Notes under the pieces: model-generated | Databases searched by the model: none | What the model saw: only the letters and a program-made list of their open reading frames with translations | Told to the model about the DNA's origin: nothing | NCBI RefSeq assembly: GCF_000166295.1 | Contig: NC_017506.1 | Coordinates: 2,666,001-2,730,000, forward strand | DNA: 64,000 bases | Source of the DNA: Marinobacter adhaerens HP15 | Lineage (GTDB): Bacteria > Pseudomonadota > Gammaproteobacteria > Pseudomonadales > Oleiphilaceae | Direction: 5' to 3' | Part shown: piece by piece, positions 40,000-49,155 of the stretch | Numbering within the stretch: position 1 is the first letter of the stretch | Layout of the letters: each line of letters begins with the position of its first letter | Position numbers and translations under genes: made by a program

Positions 40000-41103
40000 A
40001 TGCCCACCGTCCGTTTCAGGTTCTGGCCATTGAGCCTGGCATTGGCCATTGCACTGACCGGTTGTTCAGACAGCCGGACCAGCGGTGAGGACGAGACCGC
40101 CGATGTCCCGGAACCCCCCGATTACCCGGTTACCTGGCGTTTTGCCCTTGAGGAGATCGAGGGTAGCGTTCAGCATGCTTATGCCGAAGCGTTGAAGGAA
40201 CGGATTGAGGAGCGTTCCGACGGCAGGATTGAAATCGATATTTTTCCCTACGGTTCTCTGGGAACCTCGGCACAGCTTACTGAACTGGTTCGCAATGGTT
40301 CCATAAGCCTGGCGTTCGCCTCCCCCGGGCATCTTGCCAACACCATCCCCGAAGTCGGTCTCTTCACGCTGCACTATGTTCTTCCGGACGACGCCGACGT
40401 TACACGAGAGATTCTGGCCAGTGCAGAATTGCTCGAATTGTTTGAATCACTCTATGCCAACCAGAACATGAAACTGCTGGGTTTCGTACCTGAAGGCTGG
40501 ATGGCCTGGACAGCTAACAAGGCGCTGCGGTCGCCGGAAGACTTCACCGGACAGCGAATCCGAACCATGACCTCCGACATGGCGGAAGAAACCTTCCGGG
40601 CCTATGGTGCCGAGCCCAGCCAGATCCCCTATTCCCAGGTATACAGTGACCTGCAGCTGCGCAAGATCGATGGCCAGAGCAATCCGGTTTTCGCCATCGA
40701 GGAAATGGATTTCTACGAAGTTCAGACCACCATGACCCTGGCGCGACCGGCCCAGTTCGTCGCTTCAGTGGTCTCGAATCTTGAGTGGTACGACGCCTTG
40801 CCCGAAAACCAGCAACAATGGCTCGACAACGGACTCAAGGACGTCGCGCAGATCGCCTGGGAGACTCAGGAGGAGCTGAATCAGACCCGGCTCGCGCAGA
40901 TGCTGGAAGGGGGCCACATGAAAGTGGTCCGCCTGACCGATTCAGAACGCGAGGCGTTTCGGGAAGCCAGCATGCCGGTGCGTGACATTTACCTCGAGCG
41001 CACCGGTGAAAGCGGGCAGCGTATTCTCGGCAGGTTGAATCAATTGATTGAGCAAACAGAAACCCGCAAGCAAAGCTCAGGGGTTTCCGGTGACGGGGAC
41101 TGA
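40000..41103 (+). CDS. TRAP-type DctP-family solute-binding lipoprotein, orphan
   Basis: A 367-residue predicted lipoprotein. The signal ends in ALTGC (Cys about residue 22), followed by an acidic linker. The DctP-like body includes RIEIDIFPYGSLGTSAQLTELVRNGSISLAFASPGHL, GWMAWTANKALRSPEDFTGQRIRTM and QIPYSQVYSDLQLRKIDGQSNP. Classical DctP proteins are soluble and sit beside dctQM, but no permease gene is adjacent here. It may deliver substrate to a distant TRAP permease or act in sensing. The start is ATG 40000 with CTGGAG upstream. Its 3' end overlaps the MscS gene on the other strand by 27 bases. Confidence 0.85.
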   Translation: MPTVRFRFWPLSLALAIALTGCSDSRTSGEDETADVPEPPDYPVTWRFALEEIEGSVQHAYAEALKERIEERSDGRIEIDIFPYGSLGTSAQLTELVRNGSISLAFASPGHLANTIPEVGLFTLHYVLPDDADVTREILASAELLELFESLYANQNMKLLGFVPEGWMAWTANKALRSPEDFTGQRIRTMTSDMAEETFRAYGAEPSQIPYSQVYSDLQLRKIDGQSNPVFAIEEMDFYEVQTTMTLARPAQFVASVVSNLEWYDALPENQQQWLDNGLKDVAQIAWETQEELNQTRLAQMLEGGHMKVVRLTDSEREAFREASMPVRDIYLERTGESGQRILGRLNQLIEQTETRKQSSGVSGDGD

Positions 41104-41880
41104 GACAAACCTGACGCCCTCTGAAGCCAACGCACTTGCGCCCTTTGCAGTGAGCTCGGAAATAAACCGGAACTGATCCTTCAACTCGATCGGGTATGCC
41201 TTCAGCCGATAACACATGCCCCAGGGTTTGTTGGAGACCACCACCACGACAGGCCGGAACGTGCGGGTAAGAGGACAGGTGTAGGCCACATCCCGCAAGA
41301 GCGCCATAACCCGGCTGACGTCATGGTGGGGCTCAAGGTTGAACTCCGCCACGCACATCAGGTTATCCGTTCCGTTGTTGGCGTTGGCAATGAGGGACGC
41401 CCAGAGTTTGCCGTGGGGTATCACCACCACGGTATCATCCGGCGTAACAAGTTCCGCGGCTCTGGTGCCAATCGAACGGACCTCTCCGTACTGCCCGTCC
41501 ACCTCGATCCAGTCGCCGGGCCGATACGGCATTTCGTAGAGGGTTACGATTCCGGCAATCAGGCTGTTCGCGTAATCCTTGAAGGCAAACCCGAGAGCCA
41601 GTCCCAGGGCTCCGAAAATGGCAACCATGTTCTCGAACGAAGGTTCCACCAGGATCGGAACCACAACGATGATGGTCACCACGATAATGATCAATCGCAG
41701 CAAGGGCACCGACGCCAGGATATAAAACCGGGGCTTGCCCCCGAGTTTCACTGCGATTCTCGGAAACAGCTTCTGTATTACGATGATCAGGCCCGTCGCC
41801 AGCAGCACAACCATCAACGATTCCAGCAGCGCTTCCGACGTGATCGCTGAAAACGCCTCCCGAATGCCAAGATCACCCAT
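41077..41880 (-). CDS. MscS-family small-conductance mechanosensitive channel
   Basis: A 267-residue membrane protein. Three N-terminal helices end in the pore helix region ENMVAIFGALGLALGFAFKDYANSLIAGIVTLYE (about 88-120). The cytoplasmic vestibule begins with MPYRPGDWIEVDGQYGEVRSIGTRAAELVTPDDTVVVIPHGKL. These are clear MscS marks. It protects cells from hypo-osmotic shock. The start is ATG 41880, 7 bases after GGAG. It is the last gene of a group with rlmJ and an unrecognised gene 10 bases upstream. Confidence 0.9.
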   Translation of the reverse strand: MGDLGIREAFSAITSEALLESLMVVLLATGLIIVIQKLFPRIAVKLGGKPRFYILASVPLLRLIIIVVTIIVVVPILVEPSFENMVAIFGALGLALGFAFKDYANSLIAGIVTLYEMPYRPGDWIEVDGQYGEVRSIGTRAAELVTPDDTVVVIPHGKLWASLIANANNGTDNLMCVAEFNLEPHHDVSRVMALLRDVAYTCPLTRTFRPVVVVVSNKPWGMCYRLKAYPIELKDQFRFISELTAKGASALASEGVRFVSVPVTGNP

Positions 41881-41890
41881 CACTCATCTC

Positions 41891-43165
41891 CTAGAAAGTG
41901 TCGACCGGAAATCCCCAGCTCTGCAAATGCCGACGAATCGAGGGGTATCCCTGAGCGGTGACTTGCCAGCGACCACCAGATGACTGCTGCTCAATCAGAT
42001 CCGCGCGGGCCAGACGTGCCAGCACAAACCCTGCCTCATGTTCCGCGACCCCAGTTACCAACTGCAGATGAGAGGCGTCCAGTCCATCGTGCAACAGCAG
42101 GGCGTGCAATAGCAGGCCAATGTTGTCGCCCTGGCTCTGGGGGACCGCTGGCAAACCCAGTTGATCAAAAGGGATAACCCAGGCCCGGGTGACTGAACCG
42201 CCGTCTGAAGAACCCGGGCCGGATTCCTCCGTGCCCGCCTCCTCTTCAGGGCGGGCTCTCAGCGCGCGTCGCCATATAGCCAGCGCAACACCGGGATTAC
42301 CTCTTGCTACTGAGGCGAGATCCCGGAGAAAGCCACTGTGTTTGCGCTTTTTCCCGTCATTTCCTTCCGTCATCGGCAATACCCATAGGCCATCGTCTGC
42401 CATTCGGGCCGTGATTGAGTAATCACTATCACCGGCAGCAAGGGATTCGAACCATTCACCAAGTTCGACTGCTGCCATCGGCGAAGGTGTCATCGGCGAA
42501 AAGTGCGCATCCCTGAAGTAAGAGGACCAGAATTGCCAACACCAGCTCGAGCAACCAATAGCGCCAGGAGCAGTGCCTCCCGCGGCAACCCGACGGAGTA
42601 ATTCCCGAACCAGAGCCAGTCCGGACAGATGGCGCAGCCAGAAATCAGCCAGTTCCGGAATCACCCACGGCCTGGAAAGATCCTGCGTGTCCCACCACTC
42701 CCTGGCGCCTTGTTCATCAAGAAGCAGATTCTCGGGTGGCAGGATCAGCGACCACCGGCCCGCCTCGCCCTCTTGCTGAAATTCAAGCTCGGGAAAACAC
42801 TCAAGGGCAGAACGAATACCCGAGAACGGTGGAGCCACCAGTAACGCAACTCTCTTGCCGGAATCATGGTTTAGCCCAAGCTCTTCAAGGGCCCTTGATA
42901 GCACTTCCGCCAGCACGCTTGGATCTGGCCGCGGTGCAAAGGATTCGAGCCGGGCGGCTGAAAGTTCGGGAAGGTTATCGAGGCTTTCGAACACTTCCTT
43001 TTCTGCAACCACGCCCGCCCGAATCTGGGCCAGGGCATGGCGCAATGCATCTTTGAGTGAACGTCTCACGGACGTTTCAGGCACTTTCCACTGCTCGACC
43101 GGAATCAGGCCGCCGGGCATCCACACGGATCCTGCCTTGTTTACTGGCTTATCCTTCAACCTCAT
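41891..43165 (-). CDS. unrecognised 424-residue protein with C-terminal winged-helix-like end
   Basis: I do not recognise a family. Residues 100-125 (KRVALLVAPPFSGIRSALECFPELEF) look like the strand-loop-helix of a P-loop ATPase, but the GKS/GKT residues are missing. The centre has WVIPELADFWLRHLSGLALVRELLRRVAAGG, which recalls STAND or AAA-type proteins. A Gly/Ser/Glu-rich low-complexity linker sits near 300-320. The last 75 residues (LLLHALLLHDGLDASHLQLVTGVAEHEAGFVLARLARADLIEQQ) fit a winged helix. It lies 10 bases upstream of mscS on the same strand and 26 bases downstream of rlmJ. A soluble regulator or accessory of the channel is speculative. Confidence 0.7.
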   Translation of the reverse strand: MRLKDKPVNKAGSVWMPGGLIPVEQWKVPETSVRRSLKDALRHALAQIRAGVVAEKEVFESLDNLPELSAARLESFAPRPDPSVLAEVLSRALEELGLNHDSGKRVALLVAPPFSGIRSALECFPELEFQQEGEAGRWSLILPPENLLLDEQGAREWWDTQDLSRPWVIPELADFWLRHLSGLALVRELLRRVAAGGTAPGAIGCSSWCWQFWSSYFRDAHFSPMTPSPMAAVELGEWFESLAAGDSDYSITARMADDGLWVLPMTEGNDGKKRKHSGFLRDLASVARGNPGVALAIWRRALRARPEEEAGTEESGPGSSDGGSVTRAWVIPFDQLGLPAVPQSQGDNIGLLLHALLLHDGLDASHLQLVTGVAEHEAGFVLARLARADLIEQQSSGGRWQVTAQGYPSIRRHLQSWGFPVDTF

Positions 43166-43191
43166 TGCTCCCTTGCTTGCCGTCCTTTCAA

Positions 43192-44031
43192 TTACTCAGG
43201 AACCAGCCAACCAATATCGTGAGACAAATTCAAAACGTCCGACCCGGCAACATCGCTCATCATTGCGCCAAACCGGGAGTCAAAACCCCAGGGTGGGTTT
43301 ACCACCAGCATCCCCGATCCGACCATGCCTCGCTCCGGCGGATTATTCAGATGCACCTCACTGCAGAGTATCTTGCGCGCATCAGTGCCCCTGACCGCAT
43401 CTTTCAACTGTTCCTGCAGGTCACTGGTCAGTATCGGGTACCAGACAAGAAAAATGCCATGACGACACTTATGCCATGCTTTCCCCAAAGTGTGCGCCAC
43501 GTCAATGTAGTCGGTTTTGACCTCGTAAGAGGGATCAATCAGCGTCAGCAGGCGCGGCTGTCTGGGAGGCAACTGTCTTAGCAGACCTGCCAGGCCGTCC
43601 TGTCTGAGCACGCGAATGGGAGCCTCGGAAGCCCAGTCCGCCAGTTGCTCGCCCTCAGACGGATGCAGTTCAAACAGCGTCAGCGCATCTCCATCCCGTA
43701 GAAAATGCTGAAACCACGCAGGAGAACCGGGATAAACGGACAGCTCACCACCGCCGGCATTGAATCCTGTCAGCACGTCCAGAAACGGCTTCCAGTCCCC
43801 GGACAGCAACCGATCTCTGGCACCCCAAAGTCTCTGAACTCCGTGGTCGGCCTCTCCAGTCTTGCGGGCCCGCTCACTTCGCAGGTCGTATATGGCACTG
43901 CCGGCATGGGTATCGAAACAGGCAATACCGGAGGCCTTCGCCCGCATCATGGTCTGGACCAGTGCCAGGGCTCCATGTTTCTGGACATCGGCGAAATTGC
44001 CGGCGTGGAAGGCGTGCAAATAACTCAACAT
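43192..44031 (-). CDS. rlmJ: 23S rRNA (adenine-2030-N6)-methyltransferase RlmJ
   Basis: A 279-residue SAM-dependent methyltransferase that modifies A2030 in 23S rRNA. The N-terminus MLSYLHAFHAGNFADVQKH, FDTHAGSAIYDL, the catalytic LIDPSYEVK (the DPPY-type motif with Ser in the third position) and VNPPWGFD match RlmJ, and length equals the E. coli protein. ATG 44031 is preferred over the longer frame. It is divergent from the iron-linked imelysin operon. Confidence 0.93.
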   Translation of the reverse strand: MLSYLHAFHAGNFADVQKHGALALVQTMMRAKASGIACFDTHAGSAIYDLRSERARKTGEADHGVQRLWGARDRLLSGDWKPFLDVLTGFNAGGGELSVYPGSPAWFQHFLRDGDALTLFELHPSEGEQLADWASEAPIRVLRQDGLAGLLRQLPPRQPRLLTLIDPSYEVKTDYIDVAHTLGKAWHKCRHGIFLVWYPILTSDLQEQLKDAVRGTDARKILCSEVHLNNPPERGMVGSGMLVVNPPWGFDSRFGAMMSDVAGSDVLNLSHDIGWLVPE

Positions 44032-44167
44032 ACAAGAATAGCTCCCTGGTGACGGGGCCATTAAGCCCGATCACGGTTGCCTGGGGCAAGAGCACAATCG
44101 TCAAACCTGATCGATCGAGCCCGTTTCCCGCTTGCGTTTCGACAAAACGGAACTCATAATATTTAAC

Positions 44168-44186
44168 GCGAATATTTATCATTAAC
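44168..44186 (+). promoter_or_regulatory. putative Fur box upstream of the imelysin operon
   Basis: The 19 bases GCGAATATTTATCATTAAC match the classical Fur consensus at 13 positions by my count, within a very AT-rich stretch 40-60 bases before the first start codon. Imelysin operons of this build are iron-repressed in related bacteria, which supports the call. Confidence 0.5.
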
Positions 44187-44224
44187 ACTACTATTAACAG
44201 AACTTGGTAAAAGGAATGACGTCC

Positions 44225-45511
44225 ATGTTTCGTCCAGCACCCCTGGCATTGACAGTAACCGCTCTGCTCACTGCAGGCTGCGCTAATCATCCCTGGTCCA
44301 CCAAGGACCATCAGCCAGCAACCAAAAACTCAGTGGTCGATCACTACGCCGATCTGGCTCATGCCAACTACGAAGATGCCCTGATCACCGCCCGCGCGCT
44401 GGACGAAGCAACTGACCGCTTGATCGCCAATCCGACCGAAGCCAATCTGGCGACCGCAAAAGAAGCCTGGCTGGCAGCGCGGGTTCCTTATCAGCAAACA
44501 GAAGTGTTCCGGTTCGGCAATGCTATTGTCGATGACTGGGAAGGCCAGCTGAACGCCTGGCCGCTCGATGAAGGCCTGATCGATTATGTGAAGGCAGACG
44601 GGTACCAGCACGAGCTGGGCAACGCCGGTGCCACCGCAAACATCATCGCAAGCAACAGGATCAATGTGGGTGGTGAGACACTGAATGTGGCATCTCTTTC
44701 CCCTGCACTGCTCGCAGATCTGAACGAAGTTGGCGGCTCTGAAGCCAACGTTGCTACCGGCTACCACGCGGTTGAATTCCTGCTTTGGGGTCAGGATCTC
44801 CACGGTTTTGAAAGCGGCGCCGGTGAGCGTCCGGTCACGGATTACGCGAAGGGCGCTGATTGCACCAATGGCAATTGTGAGCGTCGTGGCGAATACCTGG
44901 ATGCGGTAACAGACCTTCTGGTATCCGACCTCGAGTGGATGGTGGCCCAGTGGGCGCCGGGCGCCAGTGACAACTACCGGGCGCAATTGACCGCTGCAGA
45001 CGCCAATCAGGGTGTTCAGAAAATGCTGTTCGGCATGGGTTCACTGTCTCTGGGCGAGCTGGCCGGCGAGCGAATGAAGGTTGCTCTGGAAGCCAACTCC
45101 TATGAGGACGAGCACGACTGCTTCAGCGACAATACCCACAATTCGCACTACTACAACGGCCAAGGTATCCAGAACGTCTACACGGGTACCTATCGTCGCG
45201 TGGATGGCAGCCTGGTGACCGGCCCTTCCCTGTCTGATCTGGTTCAGCAGAGCGACCCAGAGCTGGACGCCCGTCTTAACAACCAGCTGGACGCCTCCAT
45301 GGAAGCCCTGGCGCTAATGAAGGCCCGCGCGGAGAGCAGCGAAAATCCCATGGCTTTTGACACCATGATTGCACCCGGGAATGCCGAGGGCACTCGTATC
45401 GTCAACGGCGCTATCATGGCGCTGGTCGCACAGACCGGTTCCATTGAGCAGGCTGCGCGCGACCTGGGCATTGAAGCCCTGTCTCCCGATGATGCCGGCC
45501 ACGCGTTCTGA
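44225..45511 (+). CDS. imelysin-family (M75) lipoprotein, IcmP/IrpA-like
   Basis: A 428-residue predicted outer-membrane or periplasmic lipoprotein; the signal ends in LTAGC (Cys about residue 19). The imelysin domain carries the conserved GYHAVEFLLWGQD (GxHxxE, about residue 180) and the C-terminal QNVYTGTYRRVDGS. In Pseudomonas aeruginosa the relative IcmP was described as an insulin-cleaving metalloprotease, while IrpA/EfeO-like members act in iron acquisition. The mature protein also contains a CTNGNC pair. The start at ATG 44225 gives a proper lipoprotein signal with AAGGA 9 bases upstream. First gene of a four-gene operon behind a Fur-like box; 2 bases before the next gene. Confidence 0.88.
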   Translation: MFRPAPLALTVTALLTAGCANHPWSTKDHQPATKNSVVDHYADLAHANYEDALITARALDEATDRLIANPTEANLATAKEAWLAARVPYQQTEVFRFGNAIVDDWEGQLNAWPLDEGLIDYVKADGYQHELGNAGATANIIASNRINVGGETLNVASLSPALLADLNEVGGSEANVATGYHAVEFLLWGQDLHGFESGAGERPVTDYAKGADCTNGNCERRGEYLDAVTDLLVSDLEWMVAQWAPGASDNYRAQLTAADANQGVQKMLFGMGSLSLGELAGERMKVALEANSYEDEHDCFSDNTHNSHYYNGQGIQNVYTGTYRRVDGSLVTGPSLSDLVQQSDPELDARLNNQLDASMEALALMKARAESSENPMAFDTMIAPGNAEGTRIVNGAIMALVAQTGSIEQAARDLGIEALSPDDAGHAF

Positions 45512-45513
45512 GC

Positions 45514-46920
45514 ATGATGAAACCGCTTGCCTTAATCGGGGCACTGGCGATCGCCAGCGCCCACGTTTGCGCCGAGACTCACGCGGGCTATCCGATCCAG
45601 ACATCTCCGGCCTCCGGTGGTGAGGGCACCGTACAACAGTCAGATACCAATGCCTACTCGCTTCCCCAGGGCAATCTGTCCATGACCAAACGTCTGGACT
45701 TCAGTGTCGGCAACAGTTTCTTCCGGAACCCCTGGGTCGAAGCCCCGGCAAGCACTGACGCCCGTGACGGCCTGGGCCCGCTGTTCAATACCAACTCCTG
45801 CCAGGGATGTCATATCAAGGATGGTCGCGGACACCCACCCGGTGTCGACGAGTCGCCGGTCTCCCTGTTTTTGAGACTGGCAGTCCCTGCTGATCCGGAG
45901 CTGGACGCAGACATTCTGCGCAAACACGGTTTTAAACCGGCGCCAGTATATGGCAGCCAGCTCCAGACAGCCGCGCTTCCTGCAGCGAAACCAGAGGCTG
46001 ATTTGATCGTCGAATGGACGTCAGTGAAGGAAACTCTTGCGGATGGGACGGTGGTGGAACTGCGCAAGCCTGTATACCGCATTGAGAACCCAAATTATGG
46101 GCCACTGCCGGAAAACCTGCTGGTGTCACCCCGGGTAGCACCCCAGATGATCGGAATGGGTTTGCTGGAAGCCATCCCCATCGAAGATTTGCAAGCCCTC
46201 CAAGACACTGATGATGCGGACGGAAACGGCATCTCCGGAAAGCTTAACCAGGTCTGGGATCTGGCAACGGAACAGACAGTGCCCGGTCGATTCGGCTGGA
46301 AGGCAGCCGAGCCCGATGTCCACCAGCAAAGCATGGGAGCGTTCGCCGGAGATATGGGGCTGACCTCTACTCTGAAACCTAAAACCGACTGCATGCCCGA
46401 GCAGAATTGTGAGCGGTTTACCCATGGCGGTGAACCGGAGGTAAGCGACAAGGTCGCCAACTTCGTGACCTTCTACGCCAAGAGTCTGGCAATACCCGCG
46501 CGTCGAGATATTGGGTCTGAATCCGTCCGGCAGGGAGCAAGGCTGTTCAACGAAAGTGGCTGCGGTGGCTGCCATACGCCGAGACATCAGACCGGCGAGG
46601 TTGCCGATCGCCCGGACCTTAGCAACCAGACTATCTGGCCCTATTCGGATCTGTTGCTGCACGACATGGGTCCTGCCCTGGCCGACGGCCGCGATGAATT
46701 CCAGGCCAACGGCAACGAATGGCGAACCCCGCCGCTCTGGGGCATTGGCCTGGCCCAGGTGGTGAATCCACAAGCCGGGTTCCTGCACGACGGCCGCGCC
46801 CGCACTCTGGAAGAAGCCGTGCTCTGGCACGGTGGCGAGGCTCAGGCGGCCGCCGACCGATACCGCCAGATGTCGCCCGAAGATCGTTCCGCTCTGATCG
46901 ATTTCCTGAATTCACTCTGA
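45514..46920 (+). CDS. exported di-heme cytochrome oxidoreductase (DHOR family)
   Basis: A 468-residue exported protein with signal MMKPLALIGALAIASAHVCA. There are two heme c sites: CQGCH (near residue 95) and CGGCH (near residue 350), each within CxxCH, and downstream MSPEDRSALIDFLNSL. It belongs to the DHOR (thiol oxidoreductase-like) group that occurs with imelysin genes in Fur-regulated operons. It probably transfers electrons during periplasmic iron handling; this is inferred. It is 2 bases behind the first imelysin and 9 bases before the second. Confidence 0.88.
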   Translation: MMKPLALIGALAIASAHVCAETHAGYPIQTSPASGGEGTVQQSDTNAYSLPQGNLSMTKRLDFSVGNSFFRNPWVEAPASTDARDGLGPLFNTNSCQGCHIKDGRGHPPGVDESPVSLFLRLAVPADPELDADILRKHGFKPAPVYGSQLQTAALPAAKPEADLIVEWTSVKETLADGTVVELRKPVYRIENPNYGPLPENLLVSPRVAPQMIGMGLLEAIPIEDLQALQDTDDADGNGISGKLNQVWDLATEQTVPGRFGWKAAEPDVHQQSMGAFAGDMGLTSTLKPKTDCMPEQNCERFTHGGEPEVSDKVANFVTFYAKSLAIPARRDIGSESVRQGARLFNESGCGGCHTPRHQTGEVADRPDLSNQTIWPYSDLLLHDMGPALADGRDEFQANGNEWRTPPLWGIGLAQVVNPQAGFLHDGRARTLEEAVLWHGGEAQAAADRYRQMSPEDRSALIDFLNSL

Positions 46921-46929
46921 GGATCAGTC

Positions 46930-47964
46930 ATGCAAGGGATCACCAGACTGCTGTGCACATCTATCCTGGCTCTAACCTCGCCCCTGGCGTGGACAAGCGA
47001 TGCCAACACCCAGGCCCGCCAGCAGTGGTATGAAGGCATTGCGACCGGCTATCAATCGTTGACCACAGAAGCGGGAGAGCTGGCTGAATCCGCCCGTGAC
47101 TACTGCCAGAATCCAGCCGAGGGAAGCCGGGAACACGTGGAAGCCGCCTGGCTGAATGCCTTCCTGGCCTGGCAGAAGGTGCGCTTAGTCGATTTCGGCC
47201 CGGTCGAAAACAACAACCTTTCCTGGCAGTTCCAGTTCTGGCCGGATCCGAAGAATCTGATCGCACGGAAAGCGGCTTACCTGATCGGAAACGACGAACC
47301 GATCACCCCGAGCGTGATCAATCAGTCCGGTGTCGCTGTGCAAGGCTTCCCGATGATCGAATATCTGCTGTTCGACCAAGAGTTCAATGCCGGGGAAACT
47401 TCACTCCCAGTCGCCCGGACCTGCGAGCTGCTAACGAACGTCGCGGGACACGTGAAAGGCAACAGTGACGCATTGATGGCTGGCTGGCAGGCTTTCAGAC
47501 CGCACTATCTGGAGACCGAGCAGTACTTCGACACCACTATCCGAGCGGGTATGGCAACACTGGAAATTCTGGAAGAAAGAAGGCTGGCCCAACCCATGGG
47601 TCTTCGCGGCAGTAACAAACGCAATCCTTACATCGCGGACGCCTGGCGCAGCGGCAAAAGCCTGCAGACTGTCGCGGCGACTGTCGACGGCCTGAACCGG
47701 TACTTTTTACCAGGGCTCGAAATTTCGCTGGAAGCAAAGGGGGCGTCCGACCTGGCAGACCGCATTCGCAAACAATTCAACGAGGTTCAACAGAACTTTC
47801 CCGGTGCCCACCTACCCCTGGCAACGGCTTTGAAAGAAGAAGACCAGTTCCGGGCTCTGCAGAGCCTTTACGTTGATATTTCCCAGTTGACCACGCTGGT
47901 GAATGACCAGGCGGCAGTGGCACTTGGCGTAGTACGAGGCTTCAACTCGAGCGATGGCGACTGA
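46930..47964 (+). CDS. second imelysin-family protein
   Basis: A 344-residue exported protein. The signal MQGITRLLCTSILALTSPLAWTS probably ends near residue 22. The imelysin fold is supported by AWQKVRLVDFGPVENNNLSWQFQFWPDPKN and the core segment GFPMIEYLLFD. In this segment the histidine of the GxHxxE motif is replaced (GFPMIE), as in other EfeO-like paralogues, so metal coordination differs from the first imelysin. The C-terminus PGAHLPLATALKEEDQFRALQSLYVDISQLTTLV is typical. Third gene of the iron-linked operon. Confidence 0.85.
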   Translation: MQGITRLLCTSILALTSPLAWTSDANTQARQQWYEGIATGYQSLTTEAGELAESARDYCQNPAEGSREHVEAAWLNAFLAWQKVRLVDFGPVENNNLSWQFQFWPDPKNLIARKAAYLIGNDEPITPSVINQSGVAVQGFPMIEYLLFDQEFNAGETSLPVARTCELLTNVAGHVKGNSDALMAGWQAFRPHYLETEQYFDTTIRAGMATLEILEERRLAQPMGLRGSNKRNPYIADAWRSGKSLQTVAATVDGLNRYFLPGLEISLEAKGASDLADRIRKQFNEVQQNFPGAHLPLATALKEEDQFRALQSLYVDISQLTTLVNDQAAVALGVVRGFNSSDGD

Positions 47965-47977
47965 GGAACCTGATCCT

Positions 47978-49072
47978 ATGCTTTTGAACCGGAGAGCCCT
48001 TCTCAAGGTGTCCATTGCCGGCGGCGTTGCCGTGGGCCTGACCGGCTGTTCCCTGCTGCCCCGAAAAGCGTCAGTCCAACCTGATGGCTATGCCGGCGCC
48101 GTCGGGTTCCCGGATGGCAGTTTTGGAGTCAGCGCATTCAACCGCAACGGCCGGATAGTGTGGCAGGCGCCTGTCGATTCCCGCTGCCATAGCGGCTGCA
48201 ACCGACCGCACCAGCAAGAGACCCTGTTTTTCGAGCGCCGCCCGGGTTGGTCATTCTACGTTTTCGATAGCACTACAGGTGCCCGGAAACACCATATTTC
48301 AGCCGAGCCGGGCGAACACTTTGTTGGCCACGGTGTGTTCTCGACCGATGGCCGACGCCTCTACGTCACCGCCAGCCGGTACGATCAGGGCGCGGGGATC
48401 ATCGCAGTCTACGATGCCGAAAAGGGTTATCGGCGGACAAAAACCTTTGATCTGGCGGGAATCGGCCCCCATGAGCTGACCTTGCACCCCGACGGCGAAA
48501 CCCTGGTGATCGGTCTCGGAGGCATCCTCACTCACCCGGATTACGACCGCATGAAACTGAATCTGGACACCATGGATCCAGCCCTGGTACTTATGAATCG
48601 TCACTCCGGCAAAATCGTTGGCCGTTTCAGGCCGCCCCACCACCAGCAAAGCGCCCGCCATGTCAGCGTCAGCGGCGATGGCCGCGTGTATGTGGCCTAT
48701 CAGCACCAGGGCCCACTCTACGAAACGCCGCCTTTGTTGGCACGTCTTGAAGAGGGAACTTTGCGGGAATACCGGTTCGATGAGGACACCCGGACAGCGT
48801 TGGCCAACTACATTTCCAGCGTGATTGCGCATCCGGAAAACGACCTCGTGGCTGCGGCTTCGCCGATTGGTGGAACGGCCATTATCTTTCGGGGCAAGAC
48901 CGGTGAGCTGGTCAGCCGCGCACACATCGCCGATTGCGCGGGCATCCAGACCCTTGCCGGAGGGGATTTTCTTGTTTCCTCTGGACGGGGAAAACTTATC
49001 CGGCTCGGCGCCGGCAAACCCGCCAGAGAACTCGCAGATCTATCCGTTCACTGGGACCACCATCTGGTCTGA
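47978..49072 (+). CDS. DUF1513 lipoprotein, beta-propeller-like
   Basis: A 364-residue exported protein. NRRALLKVSIAGGVAVGLTGC looks like a lipoprotein signal with a weak twin-arginine character. The body (HQQETLFFERRPGWSFYVFD, GEHFVGHGVFSTDGRRLYVTASRY, GPHELTLHPDGETLVIGLGG, SARHVSVSGDGRVYVAYQHQG) has repeated blades of a seven-bladed propeller, as in DUF1513. Members accompany imelysin/DHOR genes; biochemical role unknown. The start at ATG 47978 has GAGGA 10 bases upstream; the longer frame from 47954 overlaps the previous gene. Last gene of the operon. Confidence 0.83.
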   Translation: MLLNRRALLKVSIAGGVAVGLTGCSLLPRKASVQPDGYAGAVGFPDGSFGVSAFNRNGRIVWQAPVDSRCHSGCNRPHQQETLFFERRPGWSFYVFDSTTGARKHHISAEPGEHFVGHGVFSTDGRRLYVTASRYDQGAGIIAVYDAEKGYRRTKTFDLAGIGPHELTLHPDGETLVIGLGGILTHPDYDRMKLNLDTMDPALVLMNRHSGKIVGRFRPPHHQQSARHVSVSGDGRVYVAYQHQGPLYETPPLLARLEEGTLREYRFDEDTRTALANYISSVIAHPENDLVAAASPIGGTAIIFRGKTGELVSRAHIADCAGIQTLAGGDFLVSSGRGKLIRLGAGKPARELADLSVHWDHHLV

Positions 49073-49155
49073 TCGCTCGCAGTTGCCGTAATCCGGACTT
49101 AAGGATACCGCGCCACACTGGTATCCTTTCGACACATTTTCCGGAGGATAGCGGT

